Assembly (NCBI GenBank): GCA_012295275.1
Contig: CM022665.1
Span: 26,379,446-26,443,445, forward strand
Length of the DNA: 64,000 bases
Direction of reading: 5' to 3'
DNA from: Chrysomallon squamiferum
Lineage: Eukaryota; Mollusca; Gastropoda; Neomphalida; Peltospiridae
Below, piece by piece: positions 14,309 through 26,956 of the stretch. Under the pieces are notes generated by a model. That model saw only the letters and a list, made by a program, of their open reading frames with translations. It made no database searches and was not told the DNA's origin. Position 1 is the first letter of the stretch. Every line of letters starts with the position of its first letter. Both the position numbers and the translations under genes were made by a program.

Positions 14309-14343
14309 AATAAACTGGTTAGAAAAGTGTATGTGTAAGGGTG
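14309..14343 (+). terminator. Poly(A) signal of the DEG/ENaC gene (candidate)
   Basis: AATAAA at 14309-14314 lies 25 bases after the TGA and is followed by a GT-rich element (gtgtatgtgtaagggtgt, about 14326-14343). Signal plus GU-rich downstream element is the expected arrangement for 3' end formation, giving a very short 3' UTR. Confidence 0.5.
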
Positions 14344-14344
14344 T

Positions 14345-15083
14345 AAAATTCATGTAGTAAATGTTAAAGATTACAATGTGATTTATCTTCCTTAATTTTT
14401 AAATTATATTGGACATTATTTTGAAATAACTTTTTATATATATTTGTGGGGGAGGGGGGTTAAAATCAATCAATAAATAATAATTTAAGAAACTTTCACT
14501 AAAACTATAAGACATGTTTGAAGCTACAGATGTTATTTCTCTTCTGCTTAAAAGGTCTCTAAATGTTCAGAAAAATAATCATGACATCTACAAGTATTTG
14601 TTTTTGCATAGAAGTGTGCAATAGGAAAAAAAAAAAATATTGCTGGAGTGACTGTATCAGAAAACTGTTCTTATGTTTTTTATACGCTATATATGATCAT
14701 CTTATTTTAGTATATGTGTATTCATAATGTACATATGTATATGTGTATTTAATCTCACCCTGTATGCTAAAATAAGCATAGATAAGTGAGTATCATGTTC
14801 TGGCACTGAACAAAAACTGAATTTGTAAATTATTAAAACATATTCTCAAAATAAAAATTATAAAATTTTGAACATGTTTGTGAGTCCAGAAAAAAATGTA
14901 CATATAATAAAATTATAAATATAACATTATCAAAAATTTACTGAATATTATTTTCATGTGATATAAAAATGATATATTTTTTTGATATAATTAACTGACC
15001 TGGAAAAACTTTAATAACTTCATTAAGATTAAATATAAATAAGTAATGTCATTTGTAACAGAAATAATCAACTCAATTTTTAT
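14345..15083. other. Intergenic spacer between convergent genes
   Basis: About 740 bp of AT-rich sequence separates the channel gene (+) from the dioxygenase gene (-). On the minus strand an AATAAA (15079-15084) overlaps the last base of the dioxygenase stop codon. No other feature is seen. Confidence 0.5.
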
Positions 15084-18000
15084 TTAAGCTTTTGTCCAGG
15101 GTTTGTCACTCTTAAGTGCTTCAACATGTTTATTGAAATGAATTATCTCCCATTGCTTCATCCATGGTCCATGTATTGTTGTATCAAATTCATCTTTTTC
15201 TGCTGCCTGAAAAACAAAATCAAAAAACAAAAACAAATAAAACTTTTTTATAAATATATAATAACACATAACACTGAAAACATTCACATTAATTAAATTT
15301 AATTAGAATACAAGAAAATTCTGTAAATAAGCCAACAGTTAAAATGCAAAATATAGCTAGTTGTATGAAACTCATTGTAAGTCCTCCATTTATTGTACAA
15401 ACTAAACTGAAGTGTTAATATTACTTACCTTCTCACCCAGAACTTTATTCCTCTGTGCTGTATCTCTGTCAATGGCATTAAATGTATCCCAGTCAATTGT
15501 AAACTTTGGATCTTTAGAATTTCTCATTAGAATTCCAGGTTTCAGATCATAAAAGCCGACATCTTTTTCTGGAGTTTGCCAACGAAGGTCAATACTCCAT
15601 CTAATATCTTTTGACCTGTTTGGCAAGCTGTTAAGTAAAACAGTGTGAAAATACAATTTCAAAACAAAAGCATTTAACAATGCACAGATGTTATTAAAAA
15701 ATCAGTTTACGACTTACTCATTCACATGGTAGGTAACAGCATTAACAAACATAAACATTTTGTTGAAGAACATATACAATGAATGTGACTGTTTATGAGG
15801 GGTTTTTTTGGTGTGTTTTTTTTTTTTTATATATGTTTGTCTGGTTTTGACAATGTACACATATATAGCTTGGCCCCAAAATTACTTTACTGAAAATACT
15901 ATTTGATAAATACATTTATATTTCAGCTCAAACACAGTCTAGAAAAAGACGGAGGCCATTCTGAATTTTTAATTTAACTTGATTGATTATTTATGTGATG
16001 TAAATTTCATTTACTGAAAATATAATTTGATGTACACTTTATTTAGTTGATGTATGATTGTGTTAAGAAAAATAGTTTTTATGGTAAGGTAACTTGGTCC
16101 ACCCAGTATATATATATATATGTATATTTATATTAAAGTCAGTTAACAACACCATCAATAACTAATGCAATGATAGTAATCATCTTGATGTAAACCTTTT
16201 ATGTGGTAATAGGTTGTTAAAGAGAAGCATTCCACCATAGGGAATTGGACACACTTTTAAATTTTCTCCATATCAATTCCTAAAAGAATAGAGAAAAAAG
16301 AAATCAATCACTATCTATTCATTTTATATTTGTGCTGTTTTTTTTTTTTTTTTTTTTAACAAGGTATCAATTTGAAAAAAGTAAATCAATAATGTTAAAG
16401 TGAATAAACTTTTTTACATAATGAAAACAAATAGTTCACTGATGAAACAAAATATTTTGAATGATTTATTCATTTAATGGTGGAAAGTCATGTAAGTGAA
16501 ATGTGTAGTATATGTCTGTATGACATTAACACATCTCTGGTACTTACATACTTATTTTATTGTACATAATTTTATTCTAATGTGATTAATATTTTTATTT
16601 CATTTCATATTTTCTTGAAAAAACAATAATGACCCGGTGTTTTAACCACTGTTTTTCATTTTGGTCACAATGTGTGTCCAAAGATTTCTACCAATTGGCA
16701 GTATTCATGTGGGTTACAGTGTAAAGTTATATAACCTTAACTGTTTGCTTTATCAGGCAGCTGATCCCCTCAGAATGTTTGCACTATAAAGTACTATTTT
16801 CTCATAGTAAAACTTTAGGATTAAAATTCAGATAAGTAAGTGTTTAAAATTAAACTTTGTAACGAATTCATAATTAATTAAACAATTTATGTTTTGTTTC
16901 CAAAAGTACTGCTTACTTTAATGAAGTAGATTATAATAACAGTCATTTAGATCGTATGTATATGTAAATTAAACATTTTATATGTTTTAGAAATCCAGTA
17001 GATTATAGAACTCCTTAAGTTATGAGTACTGATCATGATGTTTGCAGCAAAAATGTGTAATGTTGTTGTTTTTCAGTGCTGATGGTATTTCTGGGTTACT
17101 AGTAACTTAATACCAGCGTTTTGTATATCACTCATACATTATAAAAGCACCTGATCAGCATAGTGGAACAGAATAGCAAAGAGATTTTTATTTCTTTCTT
17201 GCTGTAACTGATATTTGTAATTAATTATTATCTGTCTTCTGTTTATATTTGTATATTTTGTATTAAATTTGTGATGATATTTGTTTTCTTATTTTTACAG
17301 AGTTGTTTTTTCTTGTTATTGTTTGACTGGTTTTAGTGATTTGGCTTATTTTCTCAATCCTTGGGAAATAAAAAGTGAACTCATTGATTTGTGTCTTCAT
17401 TAGAACACAACATCGCTACACTTATATATCACTTATCTGCTATATACAAACACATAAACCTCTTTATATCAATTACTGCTGAACTGAAAAACAGTTTTAA
17501 TCCTGAACAAAACATATATTCTTTCACAGTATATTGCAATTACAGTCTACCAATAAGAATGTAACTGTATCAGTTATAATAACCAATTAGAATGCAGCCA
17601 AGAAAAGATGCTTCTTAATTACTTGTTGAAGAAAAGAATATAGCACGATTAAAGATAAACACAGAAATAATACACTTACCCAGTGTCTTGGCCATTTCGT
17701 CTTCTTCCAACATAACATACCATGTTCCACCATAGCAACACTTGTGTTGGGCAACTTTGCCCCTCTTGTGGCCATTAACAGCTATCTGTTATTAGAAAAA
17801 TATAAACAATCCATCAAAACATTAGACAATTAGGTCTAAGTATCAACATTATTTAGAAACAATACTGAATATGTATTTTACTGAATACAATATATATATA
17901 AATCCATATATGGACTGTACCACAAAATTAATCACATGCTAACTTGGGATTCTGATGTCATTAGCAATAATCAGTATGGCTACTGCCTGATTAGAATAAT

Positions 18001-20986
18001 TTATATTTAACTGTTACTGAAATGAATTTTGTTTTTATTATTGGTAGATATAGTCTTGTAAACATTCAAGTCCTTGTAAAATACAGGCCTCGCATATACT
18101 AAAATACTGACTTATAATGATATGTGTATACATATTTTATAGCATTTTCACCTGCATGCAGCCATTTTCCTCAGTGGCATCGAGCAGTGGAATCCAAGCA
18201 CCTACTTGAAGCACACTGTATGATCTTGTGTCTAAATATCCAGAATCTACAATTTAATAAACAGAACATTTAAATACAGGTACTGGATCAATTATCTGGA
18301 CTCCTTGGGGCCTGAGGCATTCTGGATTTCTGGATTTTCCGGTTTTCTGGTACCAAGGCATCTAAATAAGTAAATAATTAGGCATAAACATTTTAAAATT
18401 AAAAACTAAGAAAACTGACAACACACAACTGTGGCGACTTGACACGTAAGCAATGCGGCGAGTGAATGAATGCCACATGGCTTGAAAGAGTAGTTCCAGT
18501 CTGGTCAGGACATCACCCGCATGCGTGAACTATGAAAAAACTTCCGGTTCTCTGGGATTTCAAGATGCTGGATAATTGGTCTGGTACCTGTACTGGTGAT
18601 GATTTGTCATTCATAATTTTTCAATAGACATTCAATAATTTTATGAATTGAACTTTGACTCTTCTTCCATTTTCATTATGGTGATGACTTAATATAAAGC
18701 AGTACATTATATTTTTAATACAAACTTTGCATTATTAAGTATGAACTTTTTATGTATCCTTGTGACCTGTATAAAGGTAACATGTCCTATGATTAAAAAG
18801 TGAGTCTGTCATCAGTGTCTTAGACTCATCTGAAACCAGTGAGACACAACAGTACAATTTAATCATAAATGTCTTTTCAAAATTTCTTATTTATACATCA
18901 GTATTTACAAATCAAATTCATCAGGTATCATAAAGCTTTTGACAATTTCAGGTTAAAAATTTAAAATAAAAGGAAACAAAATATATAAAGAACACTAACA
19001 CCATCCTGACCTTTGCCAGTATCGTAACATATTAAAATGATTGTTAACTTTTATTATTAAACACTTACCTTGATGCCATGGAACAATTGTTGCTTCATTG
19101 TTTGGAGTTTTTGTTCTCAAATTCCAAACTGGATGACCCATAATATCAGGTCCTATCAACTGCTCAATCACATTCAAAAGACGAAAGTTGGACCAAAGAT
19201 TCTGAAATGCCTGATATAAAATGTTTATTTCAAAAATTAATTTTAAAAAATGTATTCTTAAGTCAAAATGATGAGCTAAATGTTTTTTTTTCTGTCAATT
19301 TTGTTTGAAATTAAAGTATAAGTCAGTAAATGAGAGTAATTAAGTTATCTTCATAATTCTTACTAATTTCAATCTTATTCACAAATGACATGGGTAAGAA
19401 TACTTAATTATGTTTACAATTATGTTGTGACTATAATGTTTTTAATAACATAATTATAATTTTTCAAATAAAAAATCTGTAAAAAACCCAACTAATTCTT
19501 GAAATAACTTACTGGAGGAAATTCTCCACTTTTATGTAACAGAATGTTTGCACCAGGAAATTCTTCTTCAATTTTGATCAGTCTTTGGAAAAACCCATAA
19601 TCTTCATACTGATCTGAAAGATACCAGTTTAACAATAAATCTGAATATTCAGCTTCAGAGAATGAACTAAATGAATACTGATAATAATAATTCTCATTAA
19701 GAATGATCAGTATTATAGATACTGACTGATATATAGCAATCTTACTGATCTTAAGATTTGTTTTAACTTTTTCTTGAATAGCAGATGAAGATTACAAACT
19801 TTTTATTTTGCCAGCTTCATAAAGCTTCTGTGCAAGTCGTTCAACTTGATCCACAATTTCCTTTTGACAAGCTTCCAAATCATCCTTTAAAAAAAAATCC
19901 TCCACTATGATATAGCCCTAAAAGAACAAAAACAAACAACAAATGAATAAGAAGAAGGAAATAAGTGACAAATAAAATGTCAAATAATTCTTTGTGAAAG
20001 TGATTCCTAAATAAATTAACCAAACAGATTCCATGTTACACTCTCACCGTATGTCACAATAAGCCACTTTTAAAAGCCATGCAGTTTTTTAAAGTAACAG
20101 TGATCCTCAATGATAACAATGGAACGCTTTATTACAATATTATTTTTGGGGGGGGGTTCTATTTTTCACAACTGTACTAAAACCATTTTCAAATATTATT
20201 TTACTTTTTTTATATTTTTAAATAAACTTATGATCCCTAATTACCAATAACTTAATATAATGTACTTACTGATGTTTTTGGGGGAGATTGAGGTTGTGAA
20301 AAAAATGTAAACTTTCAAGAAGAGCAATTCAAATAAATAATAAAGACACCCTAATTATGAAATATATTAACTTAATGATCTATAATTCAGAAGATAACTG
20401 ACAGTGTCGATAACCTATTTACAAATCTAAATGATTTTACTTCAACACATTTAAATCTTGAGGCCAGTGAATTAATATTTACCAAATATGTACATAACTT
20501 ACCTTGGAAATATTGTAAAGACGAACCATACAGTAAAGGTCTTCATTTATGGAGATATAAGTGCTTCTTGAAGTTTTGAAATCCCAGTAACAATCAACCT
20601 CAACCTGATTGGCAGTATTTTAGGGTTTTCTGAAAATGACTTTTATTAAACTCTCATTTTCTAAAAAAATGTGGTGTTTAATTTAGAAATAAAAATAAAT
20701 AATAATTATCTCTAAATCTGCGTCAAATATTAATATTCCTCACTTTAACACTAAAAATCACAACAGACTTTAAATTATGTCAGTTACTTTTTGCCAGATA
20801 ATCCCAATTATTCCATTAACAATATGTCACCTTCTCGAAAAACTGCTTTATGGATTCTTCTGGTAGCTGTCCTAGTTTCTTTTCCTTGGGCTGGGGTGGC
20901 ATCACTGTAAATACTTCAGGATGGACCTCATCAACTTCTCCTGGGTATTGGATATTTGGTTTCTTTGCTGGAGGTTGTTCTGCCAT
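15084..20986 (-). CDS. Phytanoyl-CoA dioxygenase (PhyH) family Fe(II)/2-oxoglutarate oxygenase; frame broken in exon 8
   Basis: Exons in transcript order: 20831-20986, 19800-19917, 19513-19613, 19069-19210, 18152-18246, 17680-17785, 16196-16279, 15429-15627, 15084-15206; an optional exon is listed separately. All splice phases fit except for one base missing inside 16196-16279. Counting that base, the product would be 374 aa. Motifs: GYIIVEDFF opening the fold, LIGPDIMGHPVWNLRTKTPN, the metal-binding HQD triad half (H171, D173, split by an intron), GCMQ, the distal His in NNLLPH (about H266), and IRWSIDLRWQ with the 2-oxoglutarate-binding Arg (about R277). Family members hydroxylate lipid or other small substrates using Fe(II), O2 and 2-oxoglutarate. 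No obvious PTS2 signal is visible, so the compartment is unclear. The first intron donor after exon 19800-19917 is a weak GTTTGT. Confidence 0.88.
16196..16279 (-). other. Dioxygenase exon with a one-base frameshift
   Basis: In transcript direction the exon reads in the correct frame as I-D-M-E-K, then hits TAA. From the next codon one frame over it reads LKVCPIPYGGMLLFNNLLPHK, exactly the expected family sequence. The length is 84 nt, while 85 are needed to join its neighbours in phase. The missing base falls in GAGAAA-ATTTAAAAG, between short A and T runs, where a sequencing or assembly indel is plausible; a real null allele is the alternative. Confidence 0.8.
18277..18590. mobile_element. 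Pogo/Tigger-like MITE (TA target site)
   Basis: A 314 bp element lies in a dioxygenase intron. The left end CAGGTACTGGATCAATTATC and the reverse complement of the right end CAGGTACCAGACCAATTATC match at 17 of 20 positions. TA dinucleotides flank both ends (18275-18276, 18591-18592). The TTATC(T/C)GGA wording and GC-richer body fit non-autonomous Tc1/mariner superfamily elements of the pogo type. There is no transposase frame. Confidence 0.75.
20503..20604 (-). other. Possible 34-codon cassette exon of the dioxygenase gene
   Basis: On the minus strand, an AG at 20605-20606 and a consensus donor (AAG|GTAAGT) after 20503 enclose 102 nt that stay open in phase 0, between exons that also join in phase 0. 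Inclusion would add 34 aa between FFEK and GYIIVE without shifting the frame. The acceptor lacks a good pyrimidine tract. A better acceptor 25 bases upstream (ATTTTCAG) would give a 127 nt exon that introduces a stop. It may therefore be a rare cassette, a poison exon, or chance. Confidence 0.3.
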
Positions 20987-21767
20987 CGTAACGTACAAAC
21001 TATAAATAACTAATTCAAAAAGAATAATAAAAAATAGTTTATTTTTCAGCAATGTACGTAATGTAACAAATATGACCAAAACTTCTTCTTTTTTTTTTTA
21101 AATTTTCTTTCTGTTTATATTTTTATATATAACATATTCATTTCAAAACAAATTAATAAAAAAAATGTACTGGTGTGGATCAAACTGATAAAGAAACAAA
21201 GCCTGCATTTAACATACAAAATAGTAAGTATTATAATATATGTACTGGCACTAGTGGGGTAACATCATTTAACTTGCATTATTTTCTTATCATTTAACTC
21301 TTAACAACATTTGTTATAAATCGCATTTGCAATCGTACACATCAGTTCACCTCTTTACTCGTGCAGTTCGTTTTCGTGATAAGAGAAGTTTATTTTTCAG
21401 TTCAGAATCTTGAATTTACCTACGAACTTAATTTTTGTGGCTGAATTTGATTCCCATCAGATATTGATACAGGCTCTGCGCTTTCTGGTAGGATAACGAT
21501 TATTCAAGAAATATTTAGATCAGTAATATATAACTAATAAGTATTTTAAACAAACAATTGATGAAATGGAATGTAATTAATGCAGTCTAATAATATATTT
21601 ATTTATGTTTAACAACAAGCGAAATAAAATTTGATATAAATTATTGTACACGATTTTTAGGGGATATACAATTCTTGTTGCAACACATTCGCGTTTTAGC
21701 CGTATCCATGTGTTTTGAGGTCACGGTGTTCGCAAAAACACCGTCTGTTGATTGAACATTTCTTTTA
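20987..21767. promoter_or_regulatory. Shared head-to-head promoter region (dioxygenase / FH)
   Basis: Start codons of the two divergent genes are 781 bp apart, so both promoters and 5' UTRs must lie here. The right end is locally GC-richer, and TTGAGGTCA (21715-21723) resembles an estrogen-related-receptor-type nuclear receptor half site; whether it is promoter or 5' UTR is unknown. No TATA box can be assigned with confidence in such AT-rich sequence. Confidence 0.45.
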
Positions 21768-23709
21768 ATGAATCGTTTTATCAGAAAACTGTCAACCAAA
21801 ACAGTTGCTATGGTATGCTTCGTTGTTAATGTGTTATTACTGATATGTAATTGGTATACAAGATCATTTCTGAAAATAATATTTGTTTTATTTCGTAGAC
21901 GTGTGTTGCCCTATATAAAATATCAATAGCTCATTATTGTATACTTGAGAATAAAAGTTAAGGATAAATCTGGACTATATAAAATCAAATAATTAAAATA
22001 AATTTCAGTAATGGTCAACATAAATCACAGTAAAAAGAAGGTAATCTTGCAAATTGTATTTCAAATGGCAAAAATCCAATAAACCTTTTGATTTGAGCAG
22101 TTTTACCTTCCCAAGGTTGATTGTATATGTTGAATATTTACAGGCTCTTATTATATAGTTTTTTAAATTTGTGGCTATTGGCTATGATTTTGTGCAGATA
22201 ATAAGGCAGAAAATTTAGTATCAAATCTTTATATCTGTTTCAGTATCGGTTGGAATGGGACAGTTTTGGAGAAGTCAAAGTTCCCAAAGATAAATATTAT
22301 GGCAGCAGCACAGCTAGATCTCTGTTAAACTTCAACATTGGAGGATCATCAGAAAGAATGCCTGTATGTGCTCTGTTTTTATAAATAACTTTAATAATAT
22401 ATAGGAGTATTGTCAGGGCCATATTAACCAATGGCTGGGCTCTTAGGCTTTCAGGTATGGTGGGCCCCACAAGCACTTCAGTCTTTCACTCAATTGTAGC
22501 AAGTAATGGTGCCTCAGAAAGGAAAACACCCTTGACACGCTCCTAGTCTTTAATCTAGTCAGTCTCGTGGCTATGAATACTGACTGACATTAATTAATGG
22601 AATTAATCAACTCTTGCACTCCAGTTTTTAGTAATTTGTTACAAGTAATTAATAATAGCTCAAAATTCTGTTTAAAATATAATCATAGCTGTGTTTTTGT
22701 GTTATCTTCACATACAGGCAACACAAACTTTTTATTCATTTAAAATGTTAAACTGAACAATATTAATATTAAAAATATTTGTGTTTCAGAAACCAGTCAT
22801 AAGGGCATTTGGCATTCTGAAAGGTTGTGCTGCTAAAGTGAATGTTAGTTATGGCCTTGATCAGAAGATAGCTGATGCCATAATAGAGGCAGCTGAAGAG
22901 GTAATCATTAAACATTGTGAAGATTAAAACTGAAAATACTGCCTAAGAAACAGAAATGTGCAGTTTAATAGATGTTAGGCTTCGCTGTAATGATGTGGAT
23001 TTTCTCACAGTTTAATTTTCATGTAAACAAAACTGATTATTCATCCTAAAACTCTCTTCTTTTAGTGCTTGCAAAACAGTTTTCCCGTTTGTTTTTCATA
23101 TTTTATCCTCATTTCTGGATTATAATAATATTTTACACAAATTATTTAAAAAAATTTAAATGGGTAAAATTTTTATTTGATGCAGGTATGATCATTTTTT
23201 TATTTGACGCAAGTTTCTCTGTGATCCTTCATGTCTTTTTTAATAGAATGCTGTTAACCATATTTAAAGAAATCAGAAAAGCATACATAAAATACAAATT
23301 TTGTACAAAGTAAATGTATAACTTATGGTCTTGATTTTCAGTCAGTTTATTATGTTCCTTCAAAAACAGTTTAAGATTTTATTTTAGTAATATTTTTAAA
23401 AGACATGGATGCAAAATCCATTAATTAATAATTTGATTAATTTGATTTGGATTTTAATAACTGTTTTCTAGGTTGCTTCAGGGAAACTGGATGATCACTT
23501 CCCATTGGTTGTGTGGCAGACTGGATCAGGAACACAGAGCAACATGAACGTGAATGAAGTGATAAGTAACCGAGCTATTGAAATACTTGGTGGTGAAATG
23601 GGCACAAAGAAACCTGTTCACCCTAACGACCATGTCAATATGAGTCAAGTAAATATCTGATAAAATAGTTTTTGTTTTTGCATATGTTCATTTTAATATA
23701 AGTTTTATT

Positions 23710-23749
<40 letters not shown>

Positions 23750-26700
23750 TGTTGTTGTTGTTGCTGTTTAATCATTTATGAGGCAGAGTACACTTGCACA
23801 TGTGATTTCACTCAGTTGGATTGTTATCATTATATTTTTATACAGCCTTCAAAAATTTATTATTAAAATACTCTCAAATTCATACATTTATTTTTATTTG
23901 TAATCTGTTCATAAATTTATTTTCAGTTCATATAATAATTATAAATTCAAGTTGTGCGAATTGTACAATAAATATTTATATTCTGTGATTATTTTCAGAG
24001 TTCAAATGATACATTTCCTACCGCTATGCATGTTGCTGTTGGTCTAGATATAAACAATCTTCTTATTCCTGCTCTTGAGAATCTGAGAGATGCTCTCAAT
24101 TCAAAAGCCAAGGAATTTAAAGAAATAATCAAAATTGGACGAACACATACACAGGTATGTTATAACAAAATGTTCATTTAATATCTGTCCTCATGCTTGT
24201 GCACACATATGCAGACATGTATACATAAATACACACACACAAACACACACACACACTCAGCTGTGTTATTTTATATCTGATCAGTTGCAAACAAACACAT
24301 ACATAGGTGTGTTATAACAAAATAACCATTTAATGTTTATACTGTTGAATGGACACATATACAGGAATGCTGAATAAAATGAATTTTTAGTTTCTTCTTT
24401 TTTCTTTGTTTTCTACCAGTGGAATTAAATGTAAACATTAGAGAAATTTAATTACATCCTTTTGCTGGCTGATTTTGATATCAGTGTGAAGTGTAACAAC
24501 AATTTAGTGTTGAGCATAATATTTTGTTTCCATTCAAACTCTGTGTGACATAGTACATCTTTATCTGATATAAATGTAGTTCTGTATCCTCATAATACCC
24601 TCTTAAAAAATAACAACCCATTCAAAACAACAACTAAACAATTTAGCTTCTTATGTTTGTTTTGATACATATTGTTAATTATTAATTTGTTAATTTTATA
24701 AATAAAAATAAGATATTTATGTTTTTTTTTTTTTTAACAGGATGCTGTGCCTTTGACTTTAGGCCAAGAATTTGGAGGATATGTTCAGCAGATTGATTAT
24801 GGGATAGAACGGATAAAAACTTCTTTACCACGACTGTATGAACTTGCTGCTGGTACATTAGTGTTTAGAATTCCAGTCGCCCTAATATTTTCAACTTTTA
24901 ATTAAAACCATTATTAAATATAAATTAAAATAGTTTGCAATTTTTCCTTTGTTTTTTCTTTCCGTTTCATTATTAGTCTTAGTTGCTTAAAATAAATGCA
25001 CTTACCATTTGTGTGTGAATTGTCCCAGAAATTTCTATAAACAGTTTTTATTTTTTATGTTTTCATCATTATTACACATTTTAGTAGCATTGTATAGTTA
25101 TAAGATAAACATCAATTTCATTGATGTACATGCCTGTGTTAGGAATTATAACTGTAGAAGTGCCTGTATTGTTAAACGTGTGTCACTAAATCTTCTTTCA
25201 ATTATTTGGTATCTATTAACCGTTTGGTTTCTAAATTCTTTGCAAATGAACTTTTAGTTAATTTGTGATACTTTTAATGTTACCATTTTTACATTAAATA
25301 TAGCCAAATGAGATGATTTCTTCAAAATTGTTAAATATTTATAATTTAAAAAAAAGAAAAAAAAAAAGATATAGTTCGAACATTTTCTACTAGTGAATAT
25401 TATTGACACAATTAGAAATAGGCATTTAAAAAAGTGATAAGAAAACAAATATTTACTTTATATCTACATTTGTTTATCTATCTATATCCATACATACATA
25501 TTTTTAGGTGGAACTGCTGTGGGAACAGGTTTAAACACAAAAATTGGTTTTGCTGAGAAAATTGCAGATGAAATTGCAAACTACACAGGTAATCGTAAGA
25601 TTAAAAAAATCCAACTAAACAAAACTTTTTATTAGAATATTTGTAGAGGACATACTTTTGATTTTAATAAATAAACTATTATGAAATTCTTAACGTTTCA
25701 ATTTGTTTCAGATATTTGTGTATTAGTATTTTTTTCTGCACATTATTGCCAGTATGCATTAAGTATTAAATGCAGTGTAAAGACTCTTCCTTTTAAATCT
25801 AAAATAATGATAAAATAGTCTAACTTTTGAGGTTTTAACATGAACAATGTATATGTGTGTATTTTGCAAATTAGACTAAAAAATTAATCTTTTGGGTTTC
25901 CAGGTCTACCTTTTGTTACTGCAAAAAACAAATTTGAAGCTCTGGCTGCTCATGATGCCATGGTCGAAGTTCATGGATCTCTCAATGTGCTGGCCTGCAG
26001 TGTGATGAAAATTGCCAATGACATTCGATTTCTTGGTTCAGGTCCTAGGTGCGGCTTTGGAGAATTGTCACTGCCTGAAAATGAACCAGGCAGCAGCATT
26101 ATGCCAGGTAATGATAATTAAACGTAGAAGAATTTATCATTTAATTTAAATATATAGAAATGTTTTTTTTTTAAATCCTTTTAAATTGATTTTATATATA
26201 TATATATTTTTTTTTTTTTTTCTTTTCTTTTCTTTTCTTTAAGCCAGAAACCTTTTGTGATATTATGAAAATACATTTTAATAATCTTCTAAATATAATT
26301 TAGTCAATCAGGTTTTAGATATATGAAATTCAAAATATAAAAATTATTATTTATTATTATTGTTATTAGTTGTTATTTTAAATAATTTATTCTTTACATT
26401 TCTCTCCTATTTCTTGATTTTTTATTTTTTTTTTATTTGACAATTTATTCTTAAATTTTAAAAACACACCCACACACGTTTTATCAGATGGAAACTATAT
26501 GATGTTTTAATTTTATAATTCTGTTTATCAGGAAAGGTGAATCCTACTCAGTGTGAAGCCATTACCATGGTAGCAGCCCAGGTGATGGGCAATCACACAG
26601 CTGTGACAATTGGAGGCAGTAATGGTCACTTTGAGCTGAATGTCTTCAAGCCTTTGATAGTCCGAAATGTCCTTCAGTCAGTACGTCTGCTTGCAGATGC

Positions 26701-26956
26701 ATCCGTTTCATTTTCAAAGAACTGTGTTCTGGGAATTCAGGCCAACAGAGAAAACATCAACAATTTGCTAAATCAGTCTTTGATGCTTGTGACAGCACTT
26801 AATCCATACATTGGTTATGACAATGCTGCCAAGGTTGCTAAGTTAGCTCACAATGAGGGGATTACTCTAAAACAAGCTGCTCTGAAACTAGGAGTTCTCA
26901 CGGAAGAGGAGTTTGATAAATACGTCAGGCCAGAAAAAATGTTAGGGCCTAAATAA
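21768..26956 (+). CDS. FH: Fumarate hydratase (class II fumarase), 9 exons, 476 aa
   Basis: Exons: 21768-21812, 22244-22363, 22790-22900, 23472-23648, 23999-24154, 24741-24852, 25508-25588, 25904-26107, 26532-26956; all phases fit, 1431 nt including TAA. The enzyme interconverts fumarate and L-malate in the TCA cycle as a homotetramer. The 15-residue exon 1, [15 protein letters not shown], is basic and hydroxylated like a minimal mitochondrial presequence. The mature chain starts [14 protein letters not shown]. Landmarks: [49 protein letters not shown] (catalytic His about 201), the fumarate lyase signature GSSIMPGKVN at 330-339 (catalytic Ser about 331), and the C-terminal end MLGPK. It is complete and near-collinear with animal FH. 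It is head to head with the dioxygenase gene. Confidence 0.97.
23719..23763. repeat. (AT)n followed by (TTG)n in FH intron 4
   Basis: AT run of about 13 units followed by a short GTT/TTG repeat. Confidence 0.85.

Noticed and set aside
22403-22560. CAGGGCC-starting GC-richer block in FH intron 2, suspected transposon
   Set aside because: No inverted partner end or target duplication could be found.
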